Positions 51,591 to 61,752 of a stretch of 64,000 bases of DNA are shown in pieces; the first letter of the stretch is position 1; every line of letters starts with the position of its first letter. This DNA is from Delphinus delphis. Taxonomy: Eukaryota; Chordata; Mammalia; Artiodactyla; Delphinidae. The translations under genes and the position numbers were made by a program. The notes under the pieces are model-generated. The model was not told the origin of the DNA and did not search any database. It was given only the letters and a program-made list of their open reading frames with translations. The stretch lies in contig NW_027192658.1 of NCBI RefSeq assembly GCF_949987515.2, positions 2,356,001 to 2,420,000 on the forward strand. The letters run 5' to 3'.

Positions 51591-52560
51591 CCAGTTGCTC
51601 CTAATTCCTACACCCTGCTGGTCATTCTACCAACCACCAGGACATGGTATTCTGTATTAGTCTTCAATGATGCCTTCTTTTGTATTCCATTAGTCCCAGA
51701 GTCACAAGAAATTTTGGCTTGTGAGTGGCAGGACTCCACATACAACTAAAACAATACTTCCGGGCCGTCTGGCCCCAAGGGTGCAAAAATTCCCACACCA
51801 TCTTTGGGGAAAGCTTAGCTAAAGACCTAAAAGTTCTACCTCTGGAAAAGGAAACCCTCCTTCAATATGCAGACGACATTCTGATCACCAGCCCTACTAA
51901 GGAGGCCTCTGAACTACCAAGCCAATAAAGGATAGAAGTTGTCCAAGAAAAAGCTCAAATATCACAGACTGCGGTGACCTGCCTGGGCTTCATTCTCACA
52001 GAAGGTCAGAGAAGCCCATCCCAGGAAAGGGAAGAAACCATTTTCAGCCTTACCCCTTTCTAAAACTAGAAGACAGCTTAGGGGTTCCTGGGGAGGCCAG
52101 GGTTTGCTGCTTCTGGATCCCTAACTACAGTCTACTAGCTGGGCCTCTATATGAAACACTGAAAGGAAAAGATGATGATCCTTTTGAATAGAATCCAGAA
52201 GTGGCCTTTCAAGAATGGAAAGAGCAGTCAATTCAGACCCTTGCCCTGGAACTCCCTAATTTAGCTAAACCCTTTGACCTTTACATTCCCGGTGAAAGGT
52301 GAATCGCCATTGGAGAATTAGTGCAAAAACTGGGACCACTTGAAATGGAACAATGCAAGAATGCCATCCAGGTAGGATAAACTACGGTCACTAAGGGGCT
52401 TGGCCCACTGCCACATCTGGCCAAGATACTGGCGGTATCTAAAAACCTGGAAATCAGCAGCCCAAAAGGCCACCTCCCTCCTAAGGGAAAAGGACCCCAC
52501 GTGGTGATCCTAACCACCAACCATGCCCTGAAGTTGCAGGGTTCGCTCTGTAGGCACACC
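51590..52560 (+). pseudogene. Endogenous retrovirus pol remnant (class I, gammaretrovirus-like)
   Basis: A decayed reverse transcriptase followed by the connection and start of the RNase H region. A DAFF segment is encoded at 51,669-51,680 and the polymerase YADD motif at 51,866-51,877. They lie in different frames, so at least one frameshift separates them. Stops interrupt both flanks (for example the TAA ending the frame at 51,926-51,928, and a TAG near 52,188). Downstream, similarity to the thumb and connection continues to about 52,560. No gag, protease or intact envelope was recognised. It cannot make an active polymerase. Family assignment rests on motif spacing and residue context and is from memory. 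Confidence 0.75.
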
Positions 52561-53370
52561 GACCTCGAGTGAGGAGGCCCTCCAACTCCAACATCCAGAG
52601 AGATAACCGGGGGCAACAGGGCACCATGACGACTCGTGTGAACATCACTTGACCTGGAGTTTCTCTCATAAAACAACAAGAGTGTGTCCCAAAAGAGTAG
52701 ACTACTGCTTGCAGGACTTACTGCACCCAGAGGGGAGCTAATAATCTTGGCGGGGGAACAGTATACCACACTGTCACCATAGAAAAGCCTACAGACACCG
52801 TGATGATGGTGGCCAATAAGACCGGCTGGACTCCTGTTTACTTCAAAAGGCTGTTGACTCAGTAGCCATCATGGTCCTTGGTCACCACTGACCCTGGACT
52901 GTCTGGGAGTTGAGCGGGCAGGGCTCTGACACCTGGTGCTGTTTGTACGTTAATTCAGGGGCCTAACTGAAGAAAGCGCAGACTACTGGTCAGAGCATCT
53001 AGGCTGGCAGAGACGGTCAGCCTAAGGTGGCCGAACAAATGTGGGGCAGGGTGAAACCGGCCCCCACAGCGTCTCTGCACATCTCTTTCCTGGACCCTTA
53101 AAGGTCATTAGAATCTATAACACTTCCAATGCTGGTGCTCAGGTGGACGAGCAGGGAGGCAGGGGTCCTGGGGACAATCAACGTCACCGGGAGGCTGCTG
53201 GGGAGAAGCTCTGACCCTCGCCCCAGGGTATGAGGGCTCCCAACTCAGCACTCAGCAGTTACAGAAGAAGGGTCTGCACCCTCAGCACTCCAAGAATGAG
53301 GAACGGGACAAAAGGCAGAGGAGGGGTTTGTCCCCAGCAAAGCCCATTAAAAATCCCTGGGAGATAAAAA
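52561..53370. other. Probable further retroviral decay, unassigned
   Basis: Follows directly on the pol remnant with no sign of a boundary and no recognisable domain. Stops are frequent in all + frames. I see no satellite or L1 similarity. Confidence 0.35.
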
Positions 53371-53804
53371 TAGAATCTGGGCAATAAAGTCAAGTCTAAC
53401 CTTTTTTATCCTTTGTGCTTTGTCTAATTTCACGTGCTCCTAGGGTCCCGCATGCAGAGGTTCCACACCCGGCACTTCAGACCAGATTTCCTAGTGCAGA
53501 ATGGCTGGGTCGACACCTCAGCTCCTGGGGCCCAGTGCAGACTCCATGATATAGAGCCTGAGCTACAGCCAACCCGGCCCTCGAGAGCTCCGCCGCCTCC
53601 CTCCCTGCCACTGACTCTGACAGGATCTCTACACAGCAGCCCAGCCCACAGCCCACGGGGTAGTGCATGCTCTCACCTCTCCATTCTCTGATCAAAATAT
53701 AAAGTTTCCTTTGCTTGTGAACCAAACTCAGTCTCGATCTGTTGGCCCCAATGACACTGGGCAGGGGGACACTTGTTGGGGTCCACTCTGGAGGATCAGT
53801 AACA
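53371..53804 (+). mobile_element. Possible retroviral LTR fragment
   Basis: An AATAAA signal at 53,383-53,388, then a GC-rich part, then AAAGTTTCCTTTGC and GAACCAAACTCAGTCTCG, ending near CAGTAACA at 53,797-53,804. This order resembles the R/U5 end of class I LTRs in cetartiodactyls as I remember them. No matching LTR was found upstream of the pol remnant, so it may be a 3' LTR whose partner is lost, or unrelated. Confidence 0.35.
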
Positions 53805-54124
53805 GAAATTGAGACTATTGTAACCTCAATGAACAGATGTGTGAGCCAAACTGTAGTTAACATAGAACAGTGTATAAGGCTCGGGTAAAATAAGATGTTT
53901 TTAACACTTCCATTTGATATTTCCATCACTTTTTATAAGCAAGTTCAGTGAAAAGGTTTGTCTTATTTGTCAGGTCAATATTAGAGAAACGAAGTGATTT
54001 CTTTCCAAGGATGTACAGCTAATAATCTTGGTTAAACCTTCAATCTTGTTTTAAATGCTTTTCCATTGAAAATGATACCTCTCTTTCAGCTCCCCCATTT
54101 CTGAGAAGTATAAAATCTTATAAT
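53805..54124. other. Unassigned single-copy-looking sequence
   Basis: AT-rich, with no repeat, motif or frame recognised. Confidence 0.4.
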
Positions 54125-54300
54125 TTATTATTACCAAAGGGGAAAGGTGGGAGGAGGGATAAATTAACAGTTTGGAATGAACACATACACACTGCTATGT
54201 ATAAAATAGATCATCAACAAGGAACTACTGTATAGCACAGGGAACTACACTCAACATTTTGCAATAACCTATAAGGGGAAATAATCTGAAAAAGAATAGA
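54125..54300 (+). mobile_element. LINE-1 3' UTR fragment
   Basis: TTACCAAAGGGGAAAGG, ACACACTGCTATGTATAAA, TACTGTATAGCACAGGGAA and AATCTGAAAAAGAATA in that order are classic mammalian L1 3' UTR blocks. It is closer to ordinary L1 than the L1-derived half of the satellite is. It may be an independent insertion, or the L1 part of a still older satellite unit, since satellite-like sequence starts about 220 bases later. Confidence 0.75.
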
Positions 54301-54524
54301 TATTTTTATTGACATCATCTATCAATGACAGTTAAAGTGTAGCCTAAGGGAAGCTGGTGGTGAGTGCTTCTGACCCTGAAGACTTCAATCATCTAAAGTT
54401 TGGACTCTGCCTACTTCCCAAGGCCCTTAATGAACATATGTGTAGCCATAGCTTAAAAACTTCCCCAGTTTGGGTTTCGGGGAGACACTGATTTTGAAAA
54501 AGCCCTGGTGTTCTCCTTACATGA
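54301..54524. other. Unassigned sequence before the divergent satellite
   Basis: In position it would correspond to the L1 tail and deleted block of a long unit, but I could not align it with 56,000-56,250. Nothing else recognised. Confidence 0.35.
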
Positions 54525-55103
54525 ATGGGACTCTTCCTACTGCTAAAACATGTCTGTCACACCCAGAGGATGGTATACCGTCTGATCGGGAAGAGTTTGG
54601 AAAAGGCATCTCATCTCCTCATCTCCTGGTGCTCGGGTTCACCCCTCCAGCGTCTTTACTAACAGTCTCCCCACTTGGAGATGTCAGCACTGTCAACATC
54701 CTGTTGCATACAGTTTTGAATTTGTCCAGAGGATGAAGCGGAAGGATGAGGAACAATGAGAGACAAGTCCTAGGTGTTCAGACAGGCACATGTCACTCTA
54801 ATTTCCAATCAGGAAGACGAATTGACCAAAGGCTAGGGTTGCCCATGGAAACAGTATAGGGCTTGAGGAAATCCCGCTGCTTTGTGGCCAGTTCCCATAA
54901 ACACGAGTTGAACAATGGAACTCAGGGGCAGTAAAATTCACAAAACTGCAGAGTTGAAAATATCCATCACTGAAAAATGTCTTGAGGAAAGTCAGAGAAA
55001 AGGACTTGTAAGCAAGGGAGAATGGCAGGAAAGGGATTTGAGGAGGTAGAAAGGACTCGCCATTAAGCACAAGAAAAGGAGCTGAACATTGCCAACATTG
55101 CAG
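54525..55103 (+). repeat. Divergent satellite unit, partial (left edge)
   Basis: Matches the unassigned part of the unit through landmarks CTTCCTACTGCTAAAACATG, CTCCCCACTTGGAGA, ACAATGAGAGAC and CTGCAGAGTT. By eye about one base in four or five differs from the array 1 consensus. The sequence just before the next palindrome, AAGAAAAGGAGCTGAACAT, is close to the L1 ORF2 stretch that normally lies there. Confidence 0.8.
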
Positions 55104-56843
55104 TTGGCCAAAAAGGGTGTATGCGTTCTTTTCTGTATATATTCAAGAAAAGGGCATACACTTTTTTAGCCAACCAAACAGGTGGGCACTGGAAGTCAAT
55201 ACTACAAAACATATCACTTCGCATCAGTCAGAAGAGCCATCCTCATAAAGCGTAAACAACAGAAATGCAGGACAGGGCAACGAGAAGAGGGAGCCCTGTG
55301 AGACTTATAGTGGAAATGTATATTGCCAACGGCCATTCTGGAGAAGTGTATTGTGTTTACTAAAGCATCTAAAAAATGAGCTACAGAGCATAGGGCACTT
55401 GCACTCATGGGCGTATATCTTGGGAAAAACAAAAATCGAGAGGACACAGGCACCCCAATGTTTACCCCCTCTCTGTTTAAAAGATCCTCGACTAGGATAT
55501 AACTTAAATGTCTCTGGAGGGGAAAAATGGATAGAGATGTGGTACTTAGGTAGAGTGGAATATTATTCAGCCTGGAAATCAATGAAATATGGCCAGTTGT
55601 AACAACTCCGGAGGAGTTACGTATGATCATTCTAAGTGACAGAATTCAAAAAGAAAAAGACACATATCATAAGATATCACTTAAAGGTGGAATCCAAAAT
55701 GGCTACACATGAAATAAATTACAAAACAAAAACATAGTCAAATATGTAGAAAACACGCATAAGGCTGCTAAACGGGAAAGGTGGGGAGGGGTGAGGCATC
55801 ATCCAGGAGGTTGAAATTAGCAAAGATACCATTCCAAATACCAAACTGATAATCAACAAGGCCTACACGGTAGCTAAAAGAACTGCACTCAGCACACTCA
55901 AGTCACCGGAAAAGAATATATACGACTGGTAAGAATCTGAAAAAGAATTTATTGATGCCTCTCTGTACGCGAATCAAGTGGATGTACAGCAGCAAGAAAC
56001 AGAGCTTTGAAAATCAGCTGTAACCAATATAGTAATAAATTGAAAAAAATAAACGACAGAGAGACAGAGAAAACCTCTTACAACTTTTCCTCAGGGACGG
56101 TGATGCAACATGGATTGAACACATCTAGACCCACAGCAGGATGAGACATAAGGCTGGAAACTGTTTGCGCTAAGAGAAATGTGAGGTTGGGTGAGGAAAT
56201 GCACACCCTTTAAAGTAATACTACCTGGTACCCATTCAATGGGTCCCAAATCTGCAGGTTCAAGGGATCTTCCTACAGCTAAAACATGCATGGAAAACCC
56301 AGAGGACTGTACACCATGTGATCGGGAGATGTGTCTAAAATGCACCTCATTTATCCTCTCCTGGTGCTCCTGTTCACCATTCCAGCCACGCTACTTAGAA
56401 TCTCCCCACTTGGAGAATCAGCACATTTAAACTTCTGTTTCACACATTTTGCAAATTGTGAGGAGGATGAACGGGAAGAGGGGGAACCAATGAGAGAAGA
56501 GTTGTAGGGGTTTGGACGGGCACATATCACTCTAATTTCCCATTAAGAATAAGAATTAAAGAAAGGCTCAGCCTGCCTCGCCGGAGCCAAAATAGGGCCT
56601 GAAGCAATCCTGCGGGTTTGAGGCCAGCTCACAAAAGAGCAACTTAAAAAATGGAGCTCAGGGTCACTGCAATTCACAAACCTGCAGAGTTATAAATGAA
56701 AACTAACGTCCAAAAATATGTTGAGGTAAGGCAAAGAAGAGGATCTGAATGCAAGACAGAATTGCAAGAAACAGATTTCAAGAGATAGATTGGACTCGTC
56801 TTTAACGCACATGAAAAGCGGCAGAATTTCGACAATGATGCAG
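55104..56843 (+). repeat. Divergent long satellite unit (1,740 bp)
   Basis: Palindrome to palindrome 1,740 bases. The palindrome (55,104-55,173) is eroded, and the base before it is G and pairs with the C after it. After the L1-derived half, the L1 3' terminus survives (GTACAGCAGCAAGAAAC near 55,984, A-rich tail 56,030-56,053), followed by a block, about 56,054-56,190, that ordinary units lack. This block recurs in the next unit, so it belonged to the ancestral repeat. Confidence 0.85.
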
Positions 56844-58504
56844 TTGGCCCAAAAGGGCGTATGCGTTTTTTCCTGATTATATCCAGGAAAAAACGCATAC
56901 GCACTTTATGGGCAACGAAGCAAGCAAGCAATGCAAATGTGCACAACAAAGAAGTCTCACTTCCCACCGGTCAAAAGGGTCATCCTAAAAAATTGTAAAA
57001 ACCAGAAATGCAGGACAGGCCATGGAGAACAGGGAGCCTTTATACGCTGATGGGCAGTGTGTGAACTGCCGAGAGCCACTCTGGAGAAGTGTATGGTGGT
57101 TCCTAAATCATCTAAAAAACAGAGCTACAGAGCATAGGACACTTCCAATCATGGGAGTATATCTAGGGAAGTCTAAAAATCAACAAGACACAAGCACACC
57201 ACAGTTTAGGGCTACTCTGTTTACAAGAACCTCAACTTCAGTACACCTTAAATATCCCAGGAAAGAGAACAATGGATAAAGAAGATGTGGTACTTATGTA
57301 CAATGGAATATCTCTTCACCATGAAATCAATGTAATAAGGCTAGTAGAAGGATAAAGAGTGGATTTAGGTCCGATAATACTACTTGAAATAAGTCAAACA
57401 GAAAAAGAAACATATCATAAGATATCACTTATAGAGGGAGGGTAAATATGGCTGCACAAGAAATGAATTACAGAACAGAACAGTGTCTCACATTTAGAAA
57501 ACACACTTATGTCAGCTTAAGGGGAAAGGAGAGGTGGGGTGATGCATAAAACCAGAGTTTGAAATTAGCACAGATACCGTTCAATAAACCAAATAGGTAT
57601 TAGACAAGATCTACACCTTGCTCAATGAACTGGCCTCAACACACCCTATACACCGCAGAGAAATATATCTGAGGAATAAGAATCTTAAAACCCATGTATT
57701 GATATATCTCCATAAGGGAATCAAGTGTGTGCAGAGCGGCACAAACACAGCAGTGAAAAGGAGCTAAACCCCATTATAGAAATAAATTTTAAAAACAAAA
57801 TGCTGAAACAATGAAAGAGAGAAAAATTCTTACAAAATTCGCTCAGGGGCTGTGATGCAACCTGGATTGACCACATATAAACCCACAGCCGGATAAGACA
57901 TAAGGCTGGACACTTGGGGCTGACAGGATTGGTGAGCTTTGGTGAGCAACTGCCGAAAGTTTAATGCAATACTTCATGCTACTCAGTCCAAGGGTCCCAA
58001 CACTCCAGGTTGAAGGGAATCTTCCTACAGCTAAACCATGCTTGGGAAACCCAGCGACTGGTATACCATATGATCGGGAAAGGTTTCTAAAACGCACCTC
58101 ATTTTTCCTCTCCTGGGGCTCCGGATCGACATTCCAGCCGCTTTACTAACAACATCCCCACATGGAGTCAATGCCTTTAAGTTCTGGTATCGCACAGTCT
58201 GCAGTTAGTGCAGAGGATGAATGGGAATAGGGGGAACCAGTGAGAAACTAGCTGTAGCGGTTTCAATGGGCACATGTCACTCTAATATCACATCAGTAAG
58301 AAGAATTAACCAAAGGCACAGCAAGGTGCCCCAGAAGAAAAATAGGGCTTCAAGGAATCCTGTGGTTACGGGGCAATACCACAAAAATAAGAGCTAAAAA
58401 ATGGAGCTAAGGGCCACTGCAATTCAAAAACCTGCAGAGTTATAAAGGCCAACTATTTTTAAAAATATATTGAGGTAAGGCTATGAAGAGGCATTGAAAG
58501 AAAG
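56844..58504 (+). repeat. Divergent long satellite unit (1,749-bp spacing), joined to array 2
   Basis: The palindrome at 56,844-56,915 is recognisable with several mismatches and a pairing G/C flank. The L1 ORF2 remnant reads EPLWRSVWWFL within a frame at 57,022-57,279. The ~168-base block missing from short units lies at 57,757-57,924 (GATGCAACCTGGATTGA, GATAAGACATAAGGCTGG). At about 58,504 the sequence changes within a few bases to the homogeneous type. Confidence 0.85.
57757..57924. repeat. Block lost from short satellite units
   Basis: Flanked by CAGTGA and AGGATTGG, which are nearly adjacent in every short unit. The block starts with the last L1 3' UTR bases and an A-rich tail (AAATAAATTTTAAAAAC), then continues with non-L1 sequence that matches 56,060-56,170 in the neighbouring long unit. 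Its loss accounts for nearly all of the long-to-short length difference. Confidence 0.8.
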
Positions 58505-58592
58505 GCAGAATTGCAGGAAACCGATTTCAGGAGGTAGACTGGAATTGCATTGAAAGCATATGAAGAGAGTCAGAAACTCGACAATGATGCAC

Positions 58593-60172
58593 TTGGCCAA
58601 AAAGGGCGTATGTGTTTTTTCCTGAATATATTCAGGAAAAAACGCATACGCACTTTTTGGCCAACCAAGCAAGCTTGCAAAGGAAATCTGCACTACAATG
58701 AAGTCTCACTTCCACCCGGTCAAAAGGGCCATCTGAAAAAAGTGTAAAATCCAGAAAGGCACGACAGGCCATGGAGAACTGGGAGCCTTCTTATGCTGAT
58801 GGGCGGGATGTAAATTGCCAACAGCCACTCTGGAGAAGTGTATGGTGTTTCCTGAAACATCTAAAAAATAAAGCAACAGACCCTAGGGCACTTCCACTTA
58901 TGGTCCTATAGCTTAGGGAAATTAAAATCAAAAAGACACAGCCACCCCAAAGTTTGGGACGGCTCTGTTTACAAGAACCTCGTTTACGGTACAAGTTCAA
59001 TATCGCAGAAAGTGAAAAATGGATAAAGAACCTGTGGTACTTACGTACAATGCAATATCACACAGCAATGAAATCAATGTCATAAGGCCAGTAGCATCAC
59101 AATGAGTGGATTCAGGTACGATGATTCTAACTGAAATAAGTCACACAGAAAAAGAAACATCATAAGATATCACTAATACACGGAATGTAAACTTGGCTAC
59201 ACAGGAACTGCATTCCAAAACAGAACAGGGTCTCAAATTTAGAAAACCAACTTATGCTTGCTTAAGGGGAAAGGTGAGTTGGGGTGCTGCATAAAACCAG
59301 AGATTGAAATGAGCACAGATAAAGTTCCTTAAGCCAAATATGGAATAGACAAGAGCTACTCCTTGCTCAACGAAATGGACTCAAAACCCCATATTAAACG
59401 TCTAAGAATGTACCTGACTAGTAAGTATCTTAAAACCTATGGATTGCTATGTCTCCAAAAGAGAATCAAGCATGTGTACAGGGGCATAAACGCAGCAGTG
59501 ATAGGATTGGAGAGGTTCGGTGAGCAAATGAAGACCCTTTGAAGTCATATTGCATGGTACCCATTACACGGGTCTCAACTCTCCAGGTTTAAGGTATTCT
59601 TCCTTCAGCTAAAACATGCATGTGGAACCCAGAGTATGATCAACCATGTGATCGGGAGACGTGTTCAAATATGTCTCAGTTTTCCTCCCCTGGTACTCGG
59701 GTGCAACATTCCAGACGCTTTACTAACACTCTCCCGACTTGGAGAGTCAGTCCCTTTAACCTCCTGTTTGGCCCAGTTTGCAATTTCTGCGGAAGGTGAA
59801 CAGGAATAGCGAGAACCAATGAGAGAATAGCTGGAGGTGTCTGGACGGGCAAATTTAACTCTCATTTCCCACCAGGAAGAGGAATTAACCAAAGGCTCAG
59901 CGTGCCGTGCCGGAACCAGATTAGGGCCTGAAGCCATCCTGCGGTGTTGCGGCCAGCTCACAAGGAAGCGAGTTGAAGAAAGGAGCTCAGGGGCACTGTA
60001 ATTCACAAACCTGCAGAGTTATAAATGACAGCTATCGTCCAAAAATAGACTGAAGTAAGGCTGCCAAGAGGACTTGAAAGCGGGGCAGAATTGCAGGAAA
60101 CCGATTTCAGGAGGTAGACTGGAATTGCATTGAAAGCATAAGAAAAGAGGCAGAACGTCCACAATGATGCAC
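58593..60172 (+). repeat. Satellite unit 34 (1,580 bp), archaic-variant class
   Basis: Relative of units 15 and 26 with the same two palindrome mismatches. The first unit of array 2; its own lead-in (58,505-58,592) is already homogeneous in type. Confidence 0.9.
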
Positions 60173-61752
60173 TTGGCCAAAAAGGGTGTATGCGTTTTTT
60201 CCTGAATATATTCAAGAAAAAACGCATACGCCCTTTTTGGCCAACCAAGCAAGCTTGCAAAGGAAATCTGCACTACAATGAAGTCTCACTTCCCCCCGGT
60301 CAAAAGGGCCATCTGAAAAAAGTGTAAAATCCAGAAAGGCAGGACAGGCCATGGAGAACTGGGAGCCTTGTTATGCTGATGGGCGGGATGTAAATTGCCA
60401 ACAGACACTCGGGAAAAGTGTATGGTGTTTCCTGAAACATCTAAAAAACAAAGCAACAGAGCCTAGGGCACTGCCACTTATGGTCCTATAGCTTAGGGAA
60501 ATTAAAATCAAAAAGACACAGCCACCCCAAAGTTTGGAACGGCTCTGTTTACAAGAACCTCGTTTACAGTACAAGTTCAACATCGCAGAAAGTGAAAAAT
60601 GGATAAAGAAGTTGTGGTATTTACTTACAAAGCAATATCACTCAGCAATGAAATCTGTGTCATCAGGCCCTTAGCAGCACAATGAGTGGATTCAGGTATG
60701 ATGATTCTAACTGAAATAAGTCACACAGAAAAAGAAACATCATAAGATATCAGTAATACACAGAATGTATACTTGGCTACACAGGAACTGAATTACAGAA
60801 CAGAACAGGGTCTCAAATTTAGAAAAACAACTTATGCTTGCTTAAGGGGAAAGGTGAGTTGGGGTGCTGCATAAAACCAGAGATTGAAATGAGCACAGAT
60901 AAAGTTCCTTAAGCCAAATATGGAATAGACAAGAGCTACTCCTTGCTCAACAAAATGGACTCAACACCCCATATTAAACGCCTAAGAATGTACCTGACTA
61001 GTAAGTATCTTAAAACCTAGGGATTGCTATGTCTCCGAAAGAGAATCAAGCATGTGTACAGGGGCATAAACACAGCAGTGATAGGATTGGAGAGGTTCGG
61101 TGAGCAAATGAAGACCCTTTGAAGTCATATTGCATGGTACCCATTCCACGGGTTTCAACTACCCAGGTTTAAGGTATTCTTCCTTCAGCTAAAACATGCA
61201 TGTGGAACCTAGCGTATGATCAACCATGTGATCGGGAGACGTGTTCAAATATGTCTCAGTTTTCGTACCCTCGTACTCTGGTGCAACATTCCAGACGCTT
61301 TACTAACACTCTCCCGACTTGGAGAGTCAGTCCCTTTAACCTCCTGTTTGGCCCAGTTTGCAATTTCTGCGGAAGATGAACAGGAATAGCGAGAACCAAT
61401 GAGAGAGTAGCTGGAGGTGTCTGGACGGGCAAATTTAACTCTCATTTCCCACCAGGAAGAGGAATTAACCAAAGGCTCAGCGTGCCGTGCCGGAACCAGA
61501 TTAGGGCCTGAAGCCATCCTGCGGTGTTGCGGCCAGCTCACAAGAAAGCGAGTTGAAGAAAGGAGCTCAGGGGCACTGTAATTCACAAACCTGCAAAGTT
61601 ATAAATGACAGCTATCGTCCAAAAATAGACTGAAGTAAGGCTGCCAAGAGGACTTGAAAGCGGGGCAGAATTGCAGGAAACCGATTTCAGGAGCTAGACT
61701 GGAATTGCATTGAAAGCATAGGAAAAGAGGCAGAACGTCCACAATGATGCAC
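60173..61752 (+). repeat. Satellite unit 35 (1,580 bp)
   Basis: Relative of units 16 and 27. Used here as an outgroup: it sides with copy B at three sites and with copy A at one. Confidence 0.9.

Noticed and set aside
52281..52769. 162-codon frame on -
   Set aside because: It lies largely antisense to the decayed retroviral pol region and has no recognisable product.
51590..53804. A functional or near-complete provirus
   Set aside because: Frameshift between the polymerase motifs, multiple stops, no gag, protease or envelope recognised, and at most one LTR-like piece.
59665..60006. 113-codon - frame in units 34 and 35 (also 61,245-61,586)
   Set aside because: It falls in the unassigned part of the unit, is open only in some copies because single stops differ, and shows no protein similarity I know.
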